DNA of 64,000 bases from DATAUD01 sp035511075 (lineage in GTDB: Bacteria; Verrucomicrobiota; Verrucomicrobiia; Limisphaerales; Palsa-1400). Below are positions 51,240 to 59,873 of the stretch, one piece after another. Made by a program: the position numbers and the translations under genes. Each line of letters opens with the position of its first letter. The stretch's first letter is position 1. The stretch is from positions 124,001 through 188,000 of the forward strand of contig DATKFW010000108.1 in the NCBI GenBank assembly GCA_035511075.1, given 5' to 3'. A model generated the notes under the pieces. It ran no database searches. It was given only the letters and a program-made list of their open reading frames with translations, and was not told the origin of the DNA.

Positions 51240-52640
51240 TCAGGTTCCCGGAGGCTTGGGGGTTGGACCACTTGCGGGCGTTTCCGCGGGACTGCTGGCC
51301 CTGGCTGGGCGCGTGCTCTCCGGCAAGGACTTGACGTACTCGCTCCAAAGTTCCTGGACGGTCATACCGGTGAATTCCCTCCAGAGATCGGGACTATAGC
51401 GGCCCTGGCGCATCGCCGCGTTCATCCTCACCACGAATTCATGATCGTGGTTCTTGGCCACATATTCGAGAAACCCCGCCGTCGTTTGGTAGCTATCCGA
51501 ATACCTCGCCCGCGCCGCGCGGCCCGCCGAAAGCTTCCGCCGATGCTCGACAGGCTCGTAATGATACCAACGAAAGTAGTCGGCGATACCCTCGACCATC
51601 CAGCCGGGGTTGCGATTGTCCCCATACTGTTGCACCACGTGTACCAACTCGTGCAGGACCGAGCCGATGGCCTCGTTCCACTGCGGCCTCCTGATTTGCC
51701 CCTTGATCCAATCCTCGCTGACCTCCACATCCGTATTCGCCGTGTCCGCCACGCCATCCATCGGTTTGATCGTGATTTTGAATTTCTTCGGCGCCGTAAA
51801 ACCGTCGCTTGCGAGACTCTCCACCCAAACGGGATACCACTGGTCAACCGACGGCCTCAACTTCGTCTCCGCCCAATCCTTCAATTCCGGCGATTGCGAG
51901 ACATCCAGCGTCCAGTCAAAATCCTTCGCGCGCGCCGGAACGTCCGGTCCCGCTGGCGTTTCCGTCTCGGTTGGCGTCACCGCCCTGACGTCTATTTCAC
52001 TAAAGAAAGTGTGGCCGAAGGCGTCGTGGTCCTCTGTCTTGAAGACATCGAATAGAAAATACCGATACTTCCCAAGCGCGCCGGAGTCGTCCGAGATGCT
52101 CACTCCGTATTGGCCGCCGGCATCTCCGAACTTTACGCGGGAATCCACCCTGGCCAGCAACCGCCAGCCGCACGATGCGGGGTCCGCCCCCCTTTTCGGC
52201 GCGGCGTTGAAACCGGGGGCCGCGCCGTCGGCGGCAAAGAGATTATAAACCTGCGGGGCGCGCGCGCCGGCATGCCAGGAATAAGTATTGACCTGCTTGA
52301 CGTCAATCGCGCTGCGCAAATCCACTTCGAGCCGCCCGTCATCGCTCCCCGCGCTGAAGAAAAAATTATTGCCCGGATCATCGTCTTGTCCGGGCAGCCG
52401 GCCATCGTTAAGCGCCCTGAGATTGCTGCCGTTGGGGTCGCGCGTGCCGTCCACGATGGTGAAAGCAGCGTTGGCCCCGTCGGCGGCATCATGTTTGACC
52501 GGTCCCGGGACATTTTGGAATCTAAACTCCGGATCGCCGTCGCTATTGCGGTCGATGAGCACTTTGATTTCGGCCCGCGCCGTCAGCGCGGCAAATAGAC
52601 ACACCGCAGTTCCGAGGATGACTTTGCCAGTTGTCGTCAT
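51240..52640 (-). CDS. Secreted basic-secretory-protein-like zincin with discoidin-type domain
   Basis: A 466-residue secreted protein (signal peptide KVILGTAVCLFAALTARA). Residues about 25-215 form a discoidin-like beta domain (SDDGRLEVDLRSAIDVKQVNTYSWH, then KYRYFLFDVF). Residues 235-440 match the basic secretory protein (BSP) family of plant and bacterial metalloprotease-like proteins, with the zinc motif HELVHVVQQY near 333, and GWMVEGIADYFRWYHYEP that supplies a downstream ligand region. The protein ends in a Pro-rich tail. A paralogue with the same zincin domain follows upstream, 54 bp away. Activity as a protease is predicted, not shown. Confidence 0.8.
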   Translation of the reverse strand: MTTTGKVILGTAVCLFAALTARAEIKVLIDRNSDGDPEFRFQNVPGPVKHDAADGANAAFTIVDGTRDPNGSNLRALNDGRLPGQDDDPGNNFFFSAGSDDGRLEVDLRSAIDVKQVNTYSWHAGARAPQVYNLFAADGAAPGFNAAPKRGADPASCGWRLLARVDSRVKFGDAGGQYGVSISDDSGALGKYRYFLFDVFKTEDHDAFGHTFFSEIDVRAVTPTETETPAGPDVPARAKDFDWTLDVSQSPELKDWAETKLRPSVDQWYPVWVESLASDGFTAPKKFKITIKPMDGVADTANTDVEVSEDWIKGQIRRPQWNEAIGSVLHELVHVVQQYGDNRNPGWMVEGIADYFRWYHYEPVEHRRKLSAGRAARARYSDSYQTTAGFLEYVAKNHDHEFVVRMNAAMRQGRYSPDLWREFTGMTVQELWSEYVKSLPESTRPARASSPAETPASGPTPKPPGT

Positions 52641-52694
52641 GTTATGCGTGCGTCCGTTCGTTTGTCTTTTACTCCGGAGATTGTTGCCACGCGT

Positions 52695-53894
52695 TCAGGC
52701 GTTGGACGGGGCAGGGGAGGTGGTGGACTTGGGCTTAAGCTTCTTGATATCCTTATGCACACTCGCCAGCCATGCCTGGTCCAATTCTTGCACCGTCTTT
52801 CCGGTAATGTCTGCCCAGATGTCGTCGTAGTATTGTCCCTGGCGCAACGCGTTGTTTAATTTGGCGACGATGTGGCGGTCATATTTGGTGGTGACGAAAT
52901 TGAGGAAATTGGCGCTGATGCGATACGAGTCGTTGTACTTCAGTTCAAAATCCCGCCCTCTTTTCGCGTCGCTCTCAATCCGTCCCTGAATGTAAGCCGC
53001 GCCCGCGCCGTGGCTCTTAGGCTCATAAAGGAACCAGCGGATGTAATCGGCGATGCCCTCAGTCAGCCAGCCGGTGCCGTCCCGGTAGCGGCCGCCGGAC
53101 CCGCGGCGTGCCAACTCCCCAGGAAACGCGTCCTCCAGCAAGGCCCGGTTCAGACGCCCCAAATCCTCGCCTTCCGGCTTTTCCCCACGCAAGCTCGTGG
53201 TGCTCTCCCGCAACGTCACGTTCTGGAAAAGCGCCGCGTCATAAATGCCGGGACCGCGGACGATTCTGTTGAGAACAGCCACCAGGTTGGTGCGCAGTCT
53301 GTATGCTGTGGGGCCGGGTCCGTGGTAATCCGCCAGCGCCTCGCGCTCGAGCGGTGTCAGTTGCCGGTTCAAGAACGCAGAGACTGGATCCGCCCCGATG
53401 ACGAGCTTATTTGCGAGGGAAGCGAGATTAGTGATGTCGCCATTGGAAAAGCTTCCCGGAAAGCCGTTGCGCCGCCCGCCGCCGTATTGCTGCACCACAT
53501 GCACCTCCTCATGCACCAGGGCGCCAACCGCCTGTTTATCCAATTCACCGCGAATCCACGTTGCGTTGGCCGTGACCCGGGTGCCGCCGGTTGCCGCCAC
53601 GCCATTGCCGGGCGCGATGACCACGCTCCACTTCCCGGGCGGCGTGAAGCCTGGACTTGGCAGTAGGGCGCTGATTTTGGGATACCACTCCGCCAATACC
53701 GGCGCCAGCTTGTGCTCCGCCCAATCGTTTAAGTCGGGCGCCTTTGACGTGTCAATGGTGATCTCAGCGGACCCGTCCGGCGCTTCGATCACAAAAGTTC
53801 CAGGAGGACCGGAAGGAACTGGCCGCGGGGTTTGGGTCTGGCATCCTGCCGCCACAAAGGCGCAAATGGCCCCCAGGAGTACAGTCGTTTTCAT
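52695..53894 (-). CDS. Lipoprotein BSP-like zincin, paralogue of neighbour
   Basis: From ATG 53894 there are 399 residues with a lipobox (FVAAGC, Cys18); ATG 53906 is an alternative. The BSP domain carries HEEVHVVQQYGGG near 149 and GWLTEGIADYIRWFLYEPKS about 130 residues later. In the neighbour at 51240 the two motifs are about 20 residues apart, so here an insertion of roughly 110 residues splits the zincin core. The C-terminal KTVQELDQAWLASVHK aligns with TVQELWSEYVKSL of the neighbour. The tandem pair probably arose by duplication and then diverged in N-terminal domain and cell location. Substrate unknown. Confidence 0.78.
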   Translation of the reverse strand: MKTTVLLGAICAFVAAGCQTQTPRPVPSGPPGTFVIEAPDGSAEITIDTSKAPDLNDWAEHKLAPVLAEWYPKISALLPSPGFTPPGKWSVVIAPGNGVAATGGTRVTANATWIRGELDKQAVGALVHEEVHVVQQYGGGRRNGFPGSFSNGDITNLASLANKLVIGADPVSAFLNRQLTPLEREALADYHGPGPTAYRLRTNLVAVLNRIVRGPGIYDAALFQNVTLRESTTSLRGEKPEGEDLGRLNRALLEDAFPGELARRGSGGRYRDGTGWLTEGIADYIRWFLYEPKSHGAGAAYIQGRIESDAKRGRDFELKYNDSYRISANFLNFVTTKYDRHIVAKLNNALRQGQYYDDIWADITGKTVQELDQAWLASVHKDIKKLKPKSTTSPAPSNA

Positions 53895-53975
53895 GAGTGC
53901 CAGCATGTTTCCCGCAATAGAATCAGGCAACCCAAAAAGTACCAGTCGCACCCGTCGGTGCTTCAGGCTTCAGTG

Positions 53976-55214
53976 TTAGAGCGTGCCTGCCACCCAACTA
54001 CCGTTGATCATGGTCGCGGAGACCTCCCCCATGTCGTGAACCACCGCCTCCCACGCGTCCGCCGCCCTGCCTGAAAACGGAATGGCTGCCAAATCGGCCA
54101 TGCCGCCCTGAAAGATCGCCCCGACGCGCTCCTGCAACCCCAGTGCCCGCGCCCCTCCTTGTGTCGCCATGCGCACGATGTCTTCCGGCGCAACACGCGG
54201 GTAGCACGCCGCAAATGCCCGCATCTCCGCAAACATATTCAGTTCCGCCTTTTCGCGGCGCGGCCGAAGGATACTGGCCAGGCTGTCGGTGCCGAGGCAG
54301 ACGTTGACACCGGCGGCGGCCAATTTTCGGTACGGAAACGGCGGATGCTGAAAATACGCATGACTTCGCGGGCAATGCACGACGTGGGAGCGCGATTCGG
54401 ACAGCGCCGCGATATCGTCACCTTCGAGACAATTGGCGTGAACGGCCAGAAAATTCTCCCCCAGCAATCCGCAACGGCGGACCTGTTGGACGGGCGTCAC
54501 GTCCCCGCAGTCCGACATGTCGCGCTGGTTCTTGAGCCAATCAAAGAGCGGTCCGCGCCGGTGGACGTACATCTCCTGTTCCGCCGTCGATTCAGCCACG
54601 TGCATCGCCACGCGCCAGTTCCGTCGCCGGGCCAGGCGCGCCGTCTGCTTGAGCAGCGCCGGCATCGTCGAGTAGAGCGCATGAGGCGAAAGGCCGGCCG
54701 ATGGCGCGACGGCGGCAAGCGCGCGGATTTTTGACGAGACTTCCCGCAGTATTTCCGAGGGCTTCCGGCGACTCTTGACGCCTGTCATTTCCAGGAAGGA
54801 AAATGCCCGCAACGGCGTTGAAGACCACACTTCCGGGAGCAATTCCGGCACCGCTTCGATGTCTCCGACGGTGGTCGTGCCGGTGCGGATGAGCATTTGG
54901 GCCCCGCCCAGCCACGCCGCCGCGTACTCGGTGTAACTGGCCGCCGCTTTGCGCGCCAGCAGGCCCTTGATCCAATCGGGAAACTGTTTCTGCGGCGGCA
55001 TTCCCGTCATGTCGGTGTAATCGAGGTGACAATGCGCGTTGACCAATCCCGGCAGCAAAATCGCGTCCCCCAAGTCAACAACGGGCCGGTAAGCTTCCCG
55101 GTCCATTTCCGGCCATCGTCCTACGCGCGCCACGCGATTGGTGGAAATGGCGACGGCGCCGTTCTCCACAGGAGCAGAGCAAACCGGCAAAAGGATGCGC
55201 GCGCGCACCAGCAT
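53976..55214 (-). CDS. Metal-dependent amidohydrolase (TrzN/SsnA-type)
   Basis: A 412-residue cytoplasmic enzyme. It has the urease-superfamily pattern: NAHCHLDYT (HxH metal ligands), AMHVAESTAEQEM with a metal-ligand His, LAVHANCL with the second His, and LGTDSLAS with the catalytic Asp. The N-terminal beta-sandwich (1-55) and the final strand region match the chlorohydrolase/deaminase group (AtzA, TrzN, SsnA, aminofutalosine deaminase). Members deaminate or dechlorinate nitrogen heterocycles; the substrate here is not known. The gene lies 11 bp after HPF, on the same strand, so the two are probably co-transcribed. Confidence 0.85.
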   Translation of the reverse strand: MLVRARILLPVCSAPVENGAVAISTNRVARVGRWPEMDREAYRPVVDLGDAILLPGLVNAHCHLDYTDMTGMPPQKQFPDWIKGLLARKAAASYTEYAAAWLGGAQMLIRTGTTTVGDIEAVPELLPEVWSSTPLRAFSFLEMTGVKSRRKPSEILREVSSKIRALAAVAPSAGLSPHALYSTMPALLKQTARLARRRNWRVAMHVAESTAEQEMYVHRRGPLFDWLKNQRDMSDCGDVTPVQQVRRCGLLGENFLAVHANCLEGDDIAALSESRSHVVHCPRSHAYFQHPPFPYRKLAAAGVNVCLGTDSLASILRPRREKAELNMFAEMRAFAACYPRVAPEDIVRMATQGGARALGLQERVGAIFQGGMADLAAIPFSGRAADAWEAVVHDMGEVSATMINGSWVAGTL

Positions 55215-55225
55215 CGTGGCGGCCG

Positions 55226-55579
55226 TTAAGCCTCCACGCCGGGCAGCGCTTCCTTGCCGCGCGAACCCAGGGCGTGTTTCCGCGCTTTGTACTTATTATG
55301 GCGTTTGCGCAATTGCTGCTCGACCTTCTTGACCACAAGATCGATGGCGCTGTAGAGATCGGTCTCGCAATCCTCGGCGAAGAGGTCCGGTCCCGGCACA
55401 GCCAGGCGGATCGAGCAGGAAAACTGCTGTTCCGGGCCTTTGAGATGGCTGTGTTCCAGGGTAACCCGCGCGCTTGTCACAAATCGATCCAGATGCTCCA
55501 ACTTTTCGATTCGCGTCAACATATGATCTTCGATGGATTTGGTTAGCGTGACGTTGTGGGTCGAAAGAATGAACTTCAT
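55226..55579 (-). CDS. hpf: Ribosome hibernation-promoting factor (short form)
   Basis: A 117-residue HPF/RaiA-family protein. It shows the strand start KFILSTHNVTLTKSIEDHMLTRIEKLEHL, the VTLEHSH block and the conserved helix FAEDCETDLYSAIDLVVKKVEQQLRKRHNK. The long form's C-terminal dimerisation domain is absent, so it is the short type that binds the 30S decoding region and stops translation in stationary phase. Only 11 bp separate it from the amidohydrolase. The divergent parA begins about 97 bp away. Confidence 0.9.
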   Translation of the reverse strand: MKFILSTHNVTLTKSIEDHMLTRIEKLEHLDRFVTSARVTLEHSHLKGPEQQFSCSIRLAVPGPDLFAEDCETDLYSAIDLVVKKVEQQLRKRHNKYKARKHALGSRGKEALPGVEA

Positions 55580-55675
55580 ACCCTAAGTTGCCCCATCTGC
55601 CTCCCAAAATCCAGCGGCTAAATTCAACCGCGCAAATTCCTTTCCCGCCGCGGCGATTTGCGATTTAATGCGACC

Positions 55676-56452
55676 GTGCCGACCAAAGTCATCTCCGTGG
55701 CAAATCAGAAGGGTGGCGTCGGAAAAACGACGACCGCGATCAACCTCTCAGCCTGCCTGGCCCTGGTGGGCCGCCGCGTATTGCTGCTGGATTTGGACCC
55801 CCAGGCCAACGCAACCAGCGGTCTGGGCCTCGAAAAGATCGAAGGCGCCAGCGCCTACCGTCCCCTTCTGGGTGAGGGCAATTTGCTGGACAAAATCCGG
55901 CCCACGGCTTTCGAGCGCCTGGAGATGATCCCAAGCGAAGTCGATATGTGCGCCGCGGAAATTGAGATCGCCAGGGCCGAAGACCATTTGCAACGCCTGG
56001 CCCGCTTGCTCCGTCCCATTGCCGAAAGTGGCCGGTTCGATTTTATTTTGATTGACTGTCCGCCCTCCCTCGGCCTGCTCACCCTCAATGCCTTTGCCGC
56101 CTCCGATTACCTGGTGATCCCGTTGCAGTGCGAGTATTTCGCGCTGGAGGGCATTTCGATGAGCCACAAGGTCCTGGGCCAGGTGCGCCAGGGCGGCATC
56201 AACCCGCGCCTGGAGCTTTTGGGCGTGGTGATGACCATGTTCGACGGCCGCACGCGCCTTTCTGCCCAGGTCGTCGAAGATGTCCGCCGCCATTTTGGCA
56301 ACATTGTGTTTGACACTGTGATCCCACGCGCCACCCGCCTTGCCGAGGCGCCGAGCTTTGGCAAGCCGATCGTTCACTACGACAAATACAGCCCCGGCGC
56401 CGCCGCCTACGAAGTGCTGACCGGCGAACTGCTTCAACGCATCAAGGGGTGA
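55676..56452 (+). CDS. parA: ParA/Soj chromosome partitioning ATPase
   Basis: From GTG 55676 there are 258 residues (a TTG at 55658 gives six more). The deviant Walker A KGGVGKTTTAINLSACLA, the Walker A' loop VLLLDLDPQANATSGLG, the DFILIDCPPSLGLLTLNAF strand and TRLAEAPSFGKPI are all typical of the chromosomal ParA/Soj group. Dimers on DNA move ParB-parS complexes. A parB gene is normally adjacent but here the next gene is convergent, so parB is elsewhere. This makes it an isolated copy or part of a split locus. Confidence 0.88.
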   Translation: MPTKVISVANQKGGVGKTTTAINLSACLALVGRRVLLLDLDPQANATSGLGLEKIEGASAYRPLLGEGNLLDKIRPTAFERLEMIPSEVDMCAAEIEIARAEDHLQRLARLLRPIAESGRFDFILIDCPPSLGLLTLNAFAASDYLVIPLQCEYFALEGISMSHKVLGQVRQGGINPRLELLGVVMTMFDGRTRLSAQVVEDVRRHFGNIVFDTVIPRATRLAEAPSFGKPIVHYDKYSPGAAAYEVLTGELLQRIKG

Positions 56453-56485
56453 CACCACCGCCGCCGCCGCTTTTGCTCGTGACCC

Positions 56486-57277
56486 TCATTGCTCCGTATC
56501 GGCCCGTTCGAGCACCGAGAGGATCAGGCTGAACGCGTCGGCGGGATCGACATCATCTCCCAGGTCCACGTTAAAACAACCGGCCGTGTTGGGTCGGGCC
56601 GCAACGTGGCCGTCGGCAAAGAGAATGGTCGCGTACAACAACTGGTGATGCGTGCTAGGCAGCACGTTGTAGGAAGCCAGCGCCGACGAACACAAAAACT
56701 CCGTGTCAATGGCCAGGGCGCGGATAGGGAGCCCTTTGCGATTGGCCCCAAGATTGTCCAGCTTGATATTGGTTGGCACGAAGGGGCTGGTGGAACTATC
56801 GAAGAGCGACGTGTTACCGGCGTGGCGATAATAATAACTGGACTGCGCCTGGCCAATGCCAACTTGCGCGAGTTGAGCGTCGCTGTTCACGAATTGATCG
56901 CTGCTCGGACAGAACAGTACCTTTGGCTGCTTCGCCAGATAAGATTGCAACAACAATCCCATGGCCACCGGGGCGCCGGTGCCGAGGGAAATCAGACTGG
57001 TGGGCGCGCCGGTGGAAGGATACAGATCGAACGGGCTGGTAAACGCGGGCGCTTTGGGGCCAAAGGGGATATCGCCAAAGTTGTCGTCGGAATAAGCTTG
57101 GATGGCAATGCCGATTTGCCGGAGGTTGGACAAACACGCCGTTCCCTTGCTTCTTTCTTTGGCTGAGGCCAGCGCCGGCAGCAGAATCGCCGCCAGGATC
57201 GCCACGACGGCGATCACCACCAACAACTCAACGAGCGTAAAGCCTCGAGAGGGCGATGGCGTGGCGCGGTCTGTCAT
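56486..57277 (-). CDS. Prepilin-like secreted protein with N-terminal methylation motif
   Basis: A 263-residue protein. The class III/type IV prepilin leader is clear: short basic peptide, then GFTLVELLVVIAVVAILAAILLPAL (residues 12-36), processed after Gly12 if the peptidase is present. ACLSNLRQIGIAIQAYSDDNFGDIP is the second conserved block. The rest, with SYYYRHAGN and LFADGHVAARPN, is typical of the large DUF1559-like pseudopilin sets of Verrucomicrobia and Planctomycetes. Surface or secretion role is presumed. The secreted repeat protein upstream (57292) is 14 bp away on the same strand, so they may share an operon. Confidence 0.88.
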   Translation of the reverse strand: MTDRATPSPSRGFTLVELLVVIAVVAILAAILLPALASAKERSKGTACLSNLRQIGIAIQAYSDDNFGDIPFGPKAPAFTSPFDLYPSTGAPTSLISLGTGAPVAMGLLLQSYLAKQPKVLFCPSSDQFVNSDAQLAQVGIGQAQSSYYYRHAGNTSLFDSSTSPFVPTNIKLDNLGANRKGLPIRALAIDTEFLCSSALASYNVLPSTHHQLLYATILFADGHVAARPNTAGCFNVDLGDDVDPADAFSLILSVLERADTEQ

Positions 57278-57291
57278 GACTGTTCCTTCGG

Positions 57292-58863
57292 TTACGGTAC
57301 AGGCTTCGCTGTGTAGAACCGCTGTCCCACCGGCGCTGTCTGATCCAGATAAGGCAGGCTCCCGGTCGTGTTGGTGAGAGTCGCCAGGCTCGTCCAGTCG
57401 GCCGTCGGCAGACTGAGATTGGTCGTCGCCAGAATCTCGAGCACAACGCCCGGCTCACTTTGCACGGTAAGTTGCAATTGCCCGTTGGTCAGGGCCGGGG
57501 TGACCACGTTTAGCGCGGTCGTTTCGACCAAACGCACGTTGTCCGCATCCCAATATCCTCCCCACTGATCGGGATCGTCGAAGTCGGGGGTCGCGAGCAA
57601 TTGGATGCCAATGTCCTGCCCGGCCCACGGATCGGTCGCGATGACCGCCGGAACCTGCACTTGAAAATCCACAAACTCCGTGTCAGTGGGAAAGTTGGCC
57701 GTCGTGTTCGTCACGGTGGTCATCGCAACGATGTCCATGTTGCTGGAAGCATCTAGGTAGTAGAGACCGAGTTGGAACGTGGAACCATCCACCATGCCCC
57801 CGCCGCCGCCTATCAGTCCGACAGTCAGAGTGTAGCCTTTGCCAACATTGAAAGTGGCGTCGATGTTCTGGAAGATCGCGACCTGCGGAATGCCGAACAG
57901 GAACGCCGCCTGGACCCCGTCGCAATTGTAAATGTAGCTGCTATTGGTGCCGGCGGAATTGGTGAAATCCGGCAGGTTGTAAAACGTCCCCGCCAAATCC
58001 GTCCATGGCGATCCATCGAAATCCGCCGGCTCATACCAGTCCGGCTGCGGCGATTCCTCCCACGATGCCAACACCGGCGCCGCGTAAGGGGAATTCGTGC
58101 CAATATCCGGCGATTCAAAGGAGTAATTGGGAACATAAATCCCCTCCGCCAAACGCACGTTATCCACGTCCCAATAGCCGCCCCACTGATCGGGGTCGTT
58201 GAAATCAGGAGTCGCCAGCAATTGGATGCCAATGTTCTTTCCGGCCCAGGCGTCGCTCGCATTAACCCCCGGCACTTGCACCTGAAAGTCCACAAATTCC
58301 GTGTCGGTTGGAAAGCTGGCCGTCGTGTTCGTCACGGTGGTCATCGCGACGATGTCCATATTGCTGGAGGCGTCGAGGTAATAAAGGCTCAGTTGAAACG
58401 TCGAACCAACCGCCATGCCCCCGCCTCCCCCAATAAGGCCGACGGTCAGCGTGTAGGTCTTGCCGACGTTGAAAGTGGCGTTAAGTTCCTGGTAAATTGC
58501 CAGTTGGGGAATCCCGAACAGGAACGCCGCCTGGACGCCGTCGCAATTGTAAATGTAGCTGCTATTGGTTCCCGCGGAATTGGTGAAATCCGGCAGATTA
58601 TAAAACGTCCCCGCCAAATCCGCCCATGGCGAGCCGTCGAAATCCGCCGGCTCATACCACTCCGGCTGCGGCGATTCCTGCCACGATGCCAGCACCGGCT
58701 CCGCGTAAGGGGAGTTCGTCCCAATATCCGGCGATTCAAATGAGTAGTTGGGCACGTAAACGTTTCCGCCTCGAAGCGGACCGGCAAACGCCAGCATGGC
58801 GGCCAATCCCAGCGCGACTCGAATCAATTTGCAACGAACTCGATTGGCCTCGATTCCAAACAT
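57292..58863 (-). CDS. Secreted protein with 207-residue internal duplication
   Basis: From ATG 58863 there are 523 residues with a signal peptide (LIRVALGLAAMLAFAGPLRGG). Two consecutive copies of a domain starting YVPNYSFESPDIGTNSPYA follow, offset by 207 residues and nearly identical throughout (differences such as L/V, Q/E, A/T). Each copy is beta-rich with WYEPADFDGSPW and SSYIYNCDGVQAAFLFG. The C-terminal ~75 residues, ending SLPYLDQTAPVGQRFYTAKPVP, form the domain seen at the end of the 50255 protein. Similar carbohydrate-binding-like secreted proteins are known in Verrucomicrobia. No catalytic motif. The prepilin-like protein follows. Confidence 0.78.
   Translation of the reverse strand: MFGIEANRVRCKLIRVALGLAAMLAFAGPLRGGNVYVPNYSFESPDIGTNSPYAEPVLASWQESPQPEWYEPADFDGSPWADLAGTFYNLPDFTNSAGTNSSYIYNCDGVQAAFLFGIPQLAIYQELNATFNVGKTYTLTVGLIGGGGGMAVGSTFQLSLYYLDASSNMDIVAMTTVTNTTASFPTDTEFVDFQVQVPGVNASDAWAGKNIGIQLLATPDFNDPDQWGGYWDVDNVRLAEGIYVPNYSFESPDIGTNSPYAAPVLASWEESPQPDWYEPADFDGSPWTDLAGTFYNLPDFTNSAGTNSSYIYNCDGVQAAFLFGIPQVAIFQNIDATFNVGKGYTLTVGLIGGGGGMVDGSTFQLGLYYLDASSNMDIVAMTTVTNTTANFPTDTEFVDFQVQVPAVIATDPWAGQDIGIQLLATPDFDDPDQWGGYWDADNVRLVETTALNVVTPALTNGQLQLTVQSEPGVVLEILATTNLSLPTADWTSLATLTNTTGSLPYLDQTAPVGQRFYTAKPVP
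57529..58758 (-). repeat. 621-bp direct duplication inside the secreted protein gene
   Basis: Copy one spans 58758-58150 and copy two 58137-57529 (minus strand), offset 621 bp. Codons encode the two repeats of the secreted protein. The DNA differs at scattered third positions and a few first positions, so the copies look recent but not identical. This is an intragenic tandem duplication. Confidence 0.85.
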
Positions 58864-59063
58864 GTGCGCAAATGTGCAAATGTACGCCCTTGGTCGCAAG
58901 CCTAATTTCCGCGAATCACCCGTTCCGAAGCCTCCAGTAACGGCGCGGGCATTGGGAATCAGGCGTGCTCATTCGCCGTGACGTTCCACCGGAGAATTGA
59001 AAACCATTGATAGGCCCAATTTCAACTTGGAACAGATCGAGGTTCATTGTTAGCCTTCCACTG

Positions 59064-59873
59064 GTGCAGATTGCTTTTGCCAAAATGAACGGAGCGGGAA
59101 ACGATTTCGTCCTCATCGACAATCGTTCCCGCGAAATTCGCCTTGCGCCGGAACAGATCACACGATTGTGCGACCGTCACCGCGGCGTCGGAGCCGACGG
59201 CGTCATTCTTTTGACGCCCTGTTTGTCGGGGAAGGCGGATTGGGCCTGGGACTTTTACAATAATGACGGCAGCTCGGCCGAAATGTGCGGAAACGGCGCG
59301 CGTTGTTTCGCCCGTTTCGTGCGCCGGGTGACGGGGATCGAGAAGGACTTTCGTTTTGAAACGCGGGCGGGCGTCATTTCCGCGCGCTTTAACGGCGCCG
59401 ATGTCACCGTGAATCTCACCGCGCCGCGGGACTTGCGATTGCGCGAGAAGATTATGCTGGGCGCCGGCCAGATCGAACTCCATTCGTTTAACACTGGTGT
59501 TCCGCATACCGTCCTCTTTGTGCCCGATGCCGATAAAGCGATGGTCCAGCCGCTCGGATCGGAAATCCGGTTTCATCCGCACTTTGCGCCGCGCGGCACC
59601 AATGTAAACTTCGTTCAGGTGCGCGGGTCGGGCGCCATCCGCGTGCGAACCTACGAACGGGGTGTGGAAGGGGAAACGCTGGCTTGCGGCACCGGCGTGA
59701 CCGCTTCGGCACTGATCGCGGCGGAACTTCATCATTTCAACTCACCCATTCAGGTGCAGGTCCAGGGCGGAGACATGCTCGAAGTGAGCTTTGAAAAGAA
59801 AGACGGCCAATTCCTTAACATCGCCTTGACCGGCCCGGCGGAGTTCGTGTTCGAGGGAAGGGTGGAATTGTAA
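59064..59873 (+). CDS. dapF: Diaminopimelate epimerase
   Basis: From GTG 59064 the protein has 269 residues; TTG 59007 is open but adds residues unlike the family. Both catalytic cysteines are present, in DGSSAEMCGNGARCFARF and in LACGTGVTASAL, and the opening VQIAFAKMNGAGNDFVLID is standard. It converts L,L- to meso-diaminopimelate for lysine and peptidoglycan synthesis. The stop codon overlaps the start of the MFS exporter gene by one base (TAATG), so they are co-transcribed. Confidence 0.95.
   Translation: MQIAFAKMNGAGNDFVLIDNRSREIRLAPEQITRLCDRHRGVGADGVILLTPCLSGKADWAWDFYNNDGSSAEMCGNGARCFARFVRRVTGIEKDFRFETRAGVISARFNGADVTVNLTAPRDLRLREKIMLGAGQIELHSFNTGVPHTVLFVPDADKAMVQPLGSEIRFHPHFAPRGTNVNFVQVRGSGAIRVRTYERGVEGETLACGTGVTASALIAAELHHFNSPIQVQVQGGDMLEVSFEKKDGQFLNIALTGPAEFVFEGRVEL

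Noticed and set aside
51058..51348. Minus-strand 96-codon frame over the tRNA relic
   Set aside because: It spans the tRNA-derived relic and the end of the zincin gene; its residues show no fold or motif, so it is judged chance.
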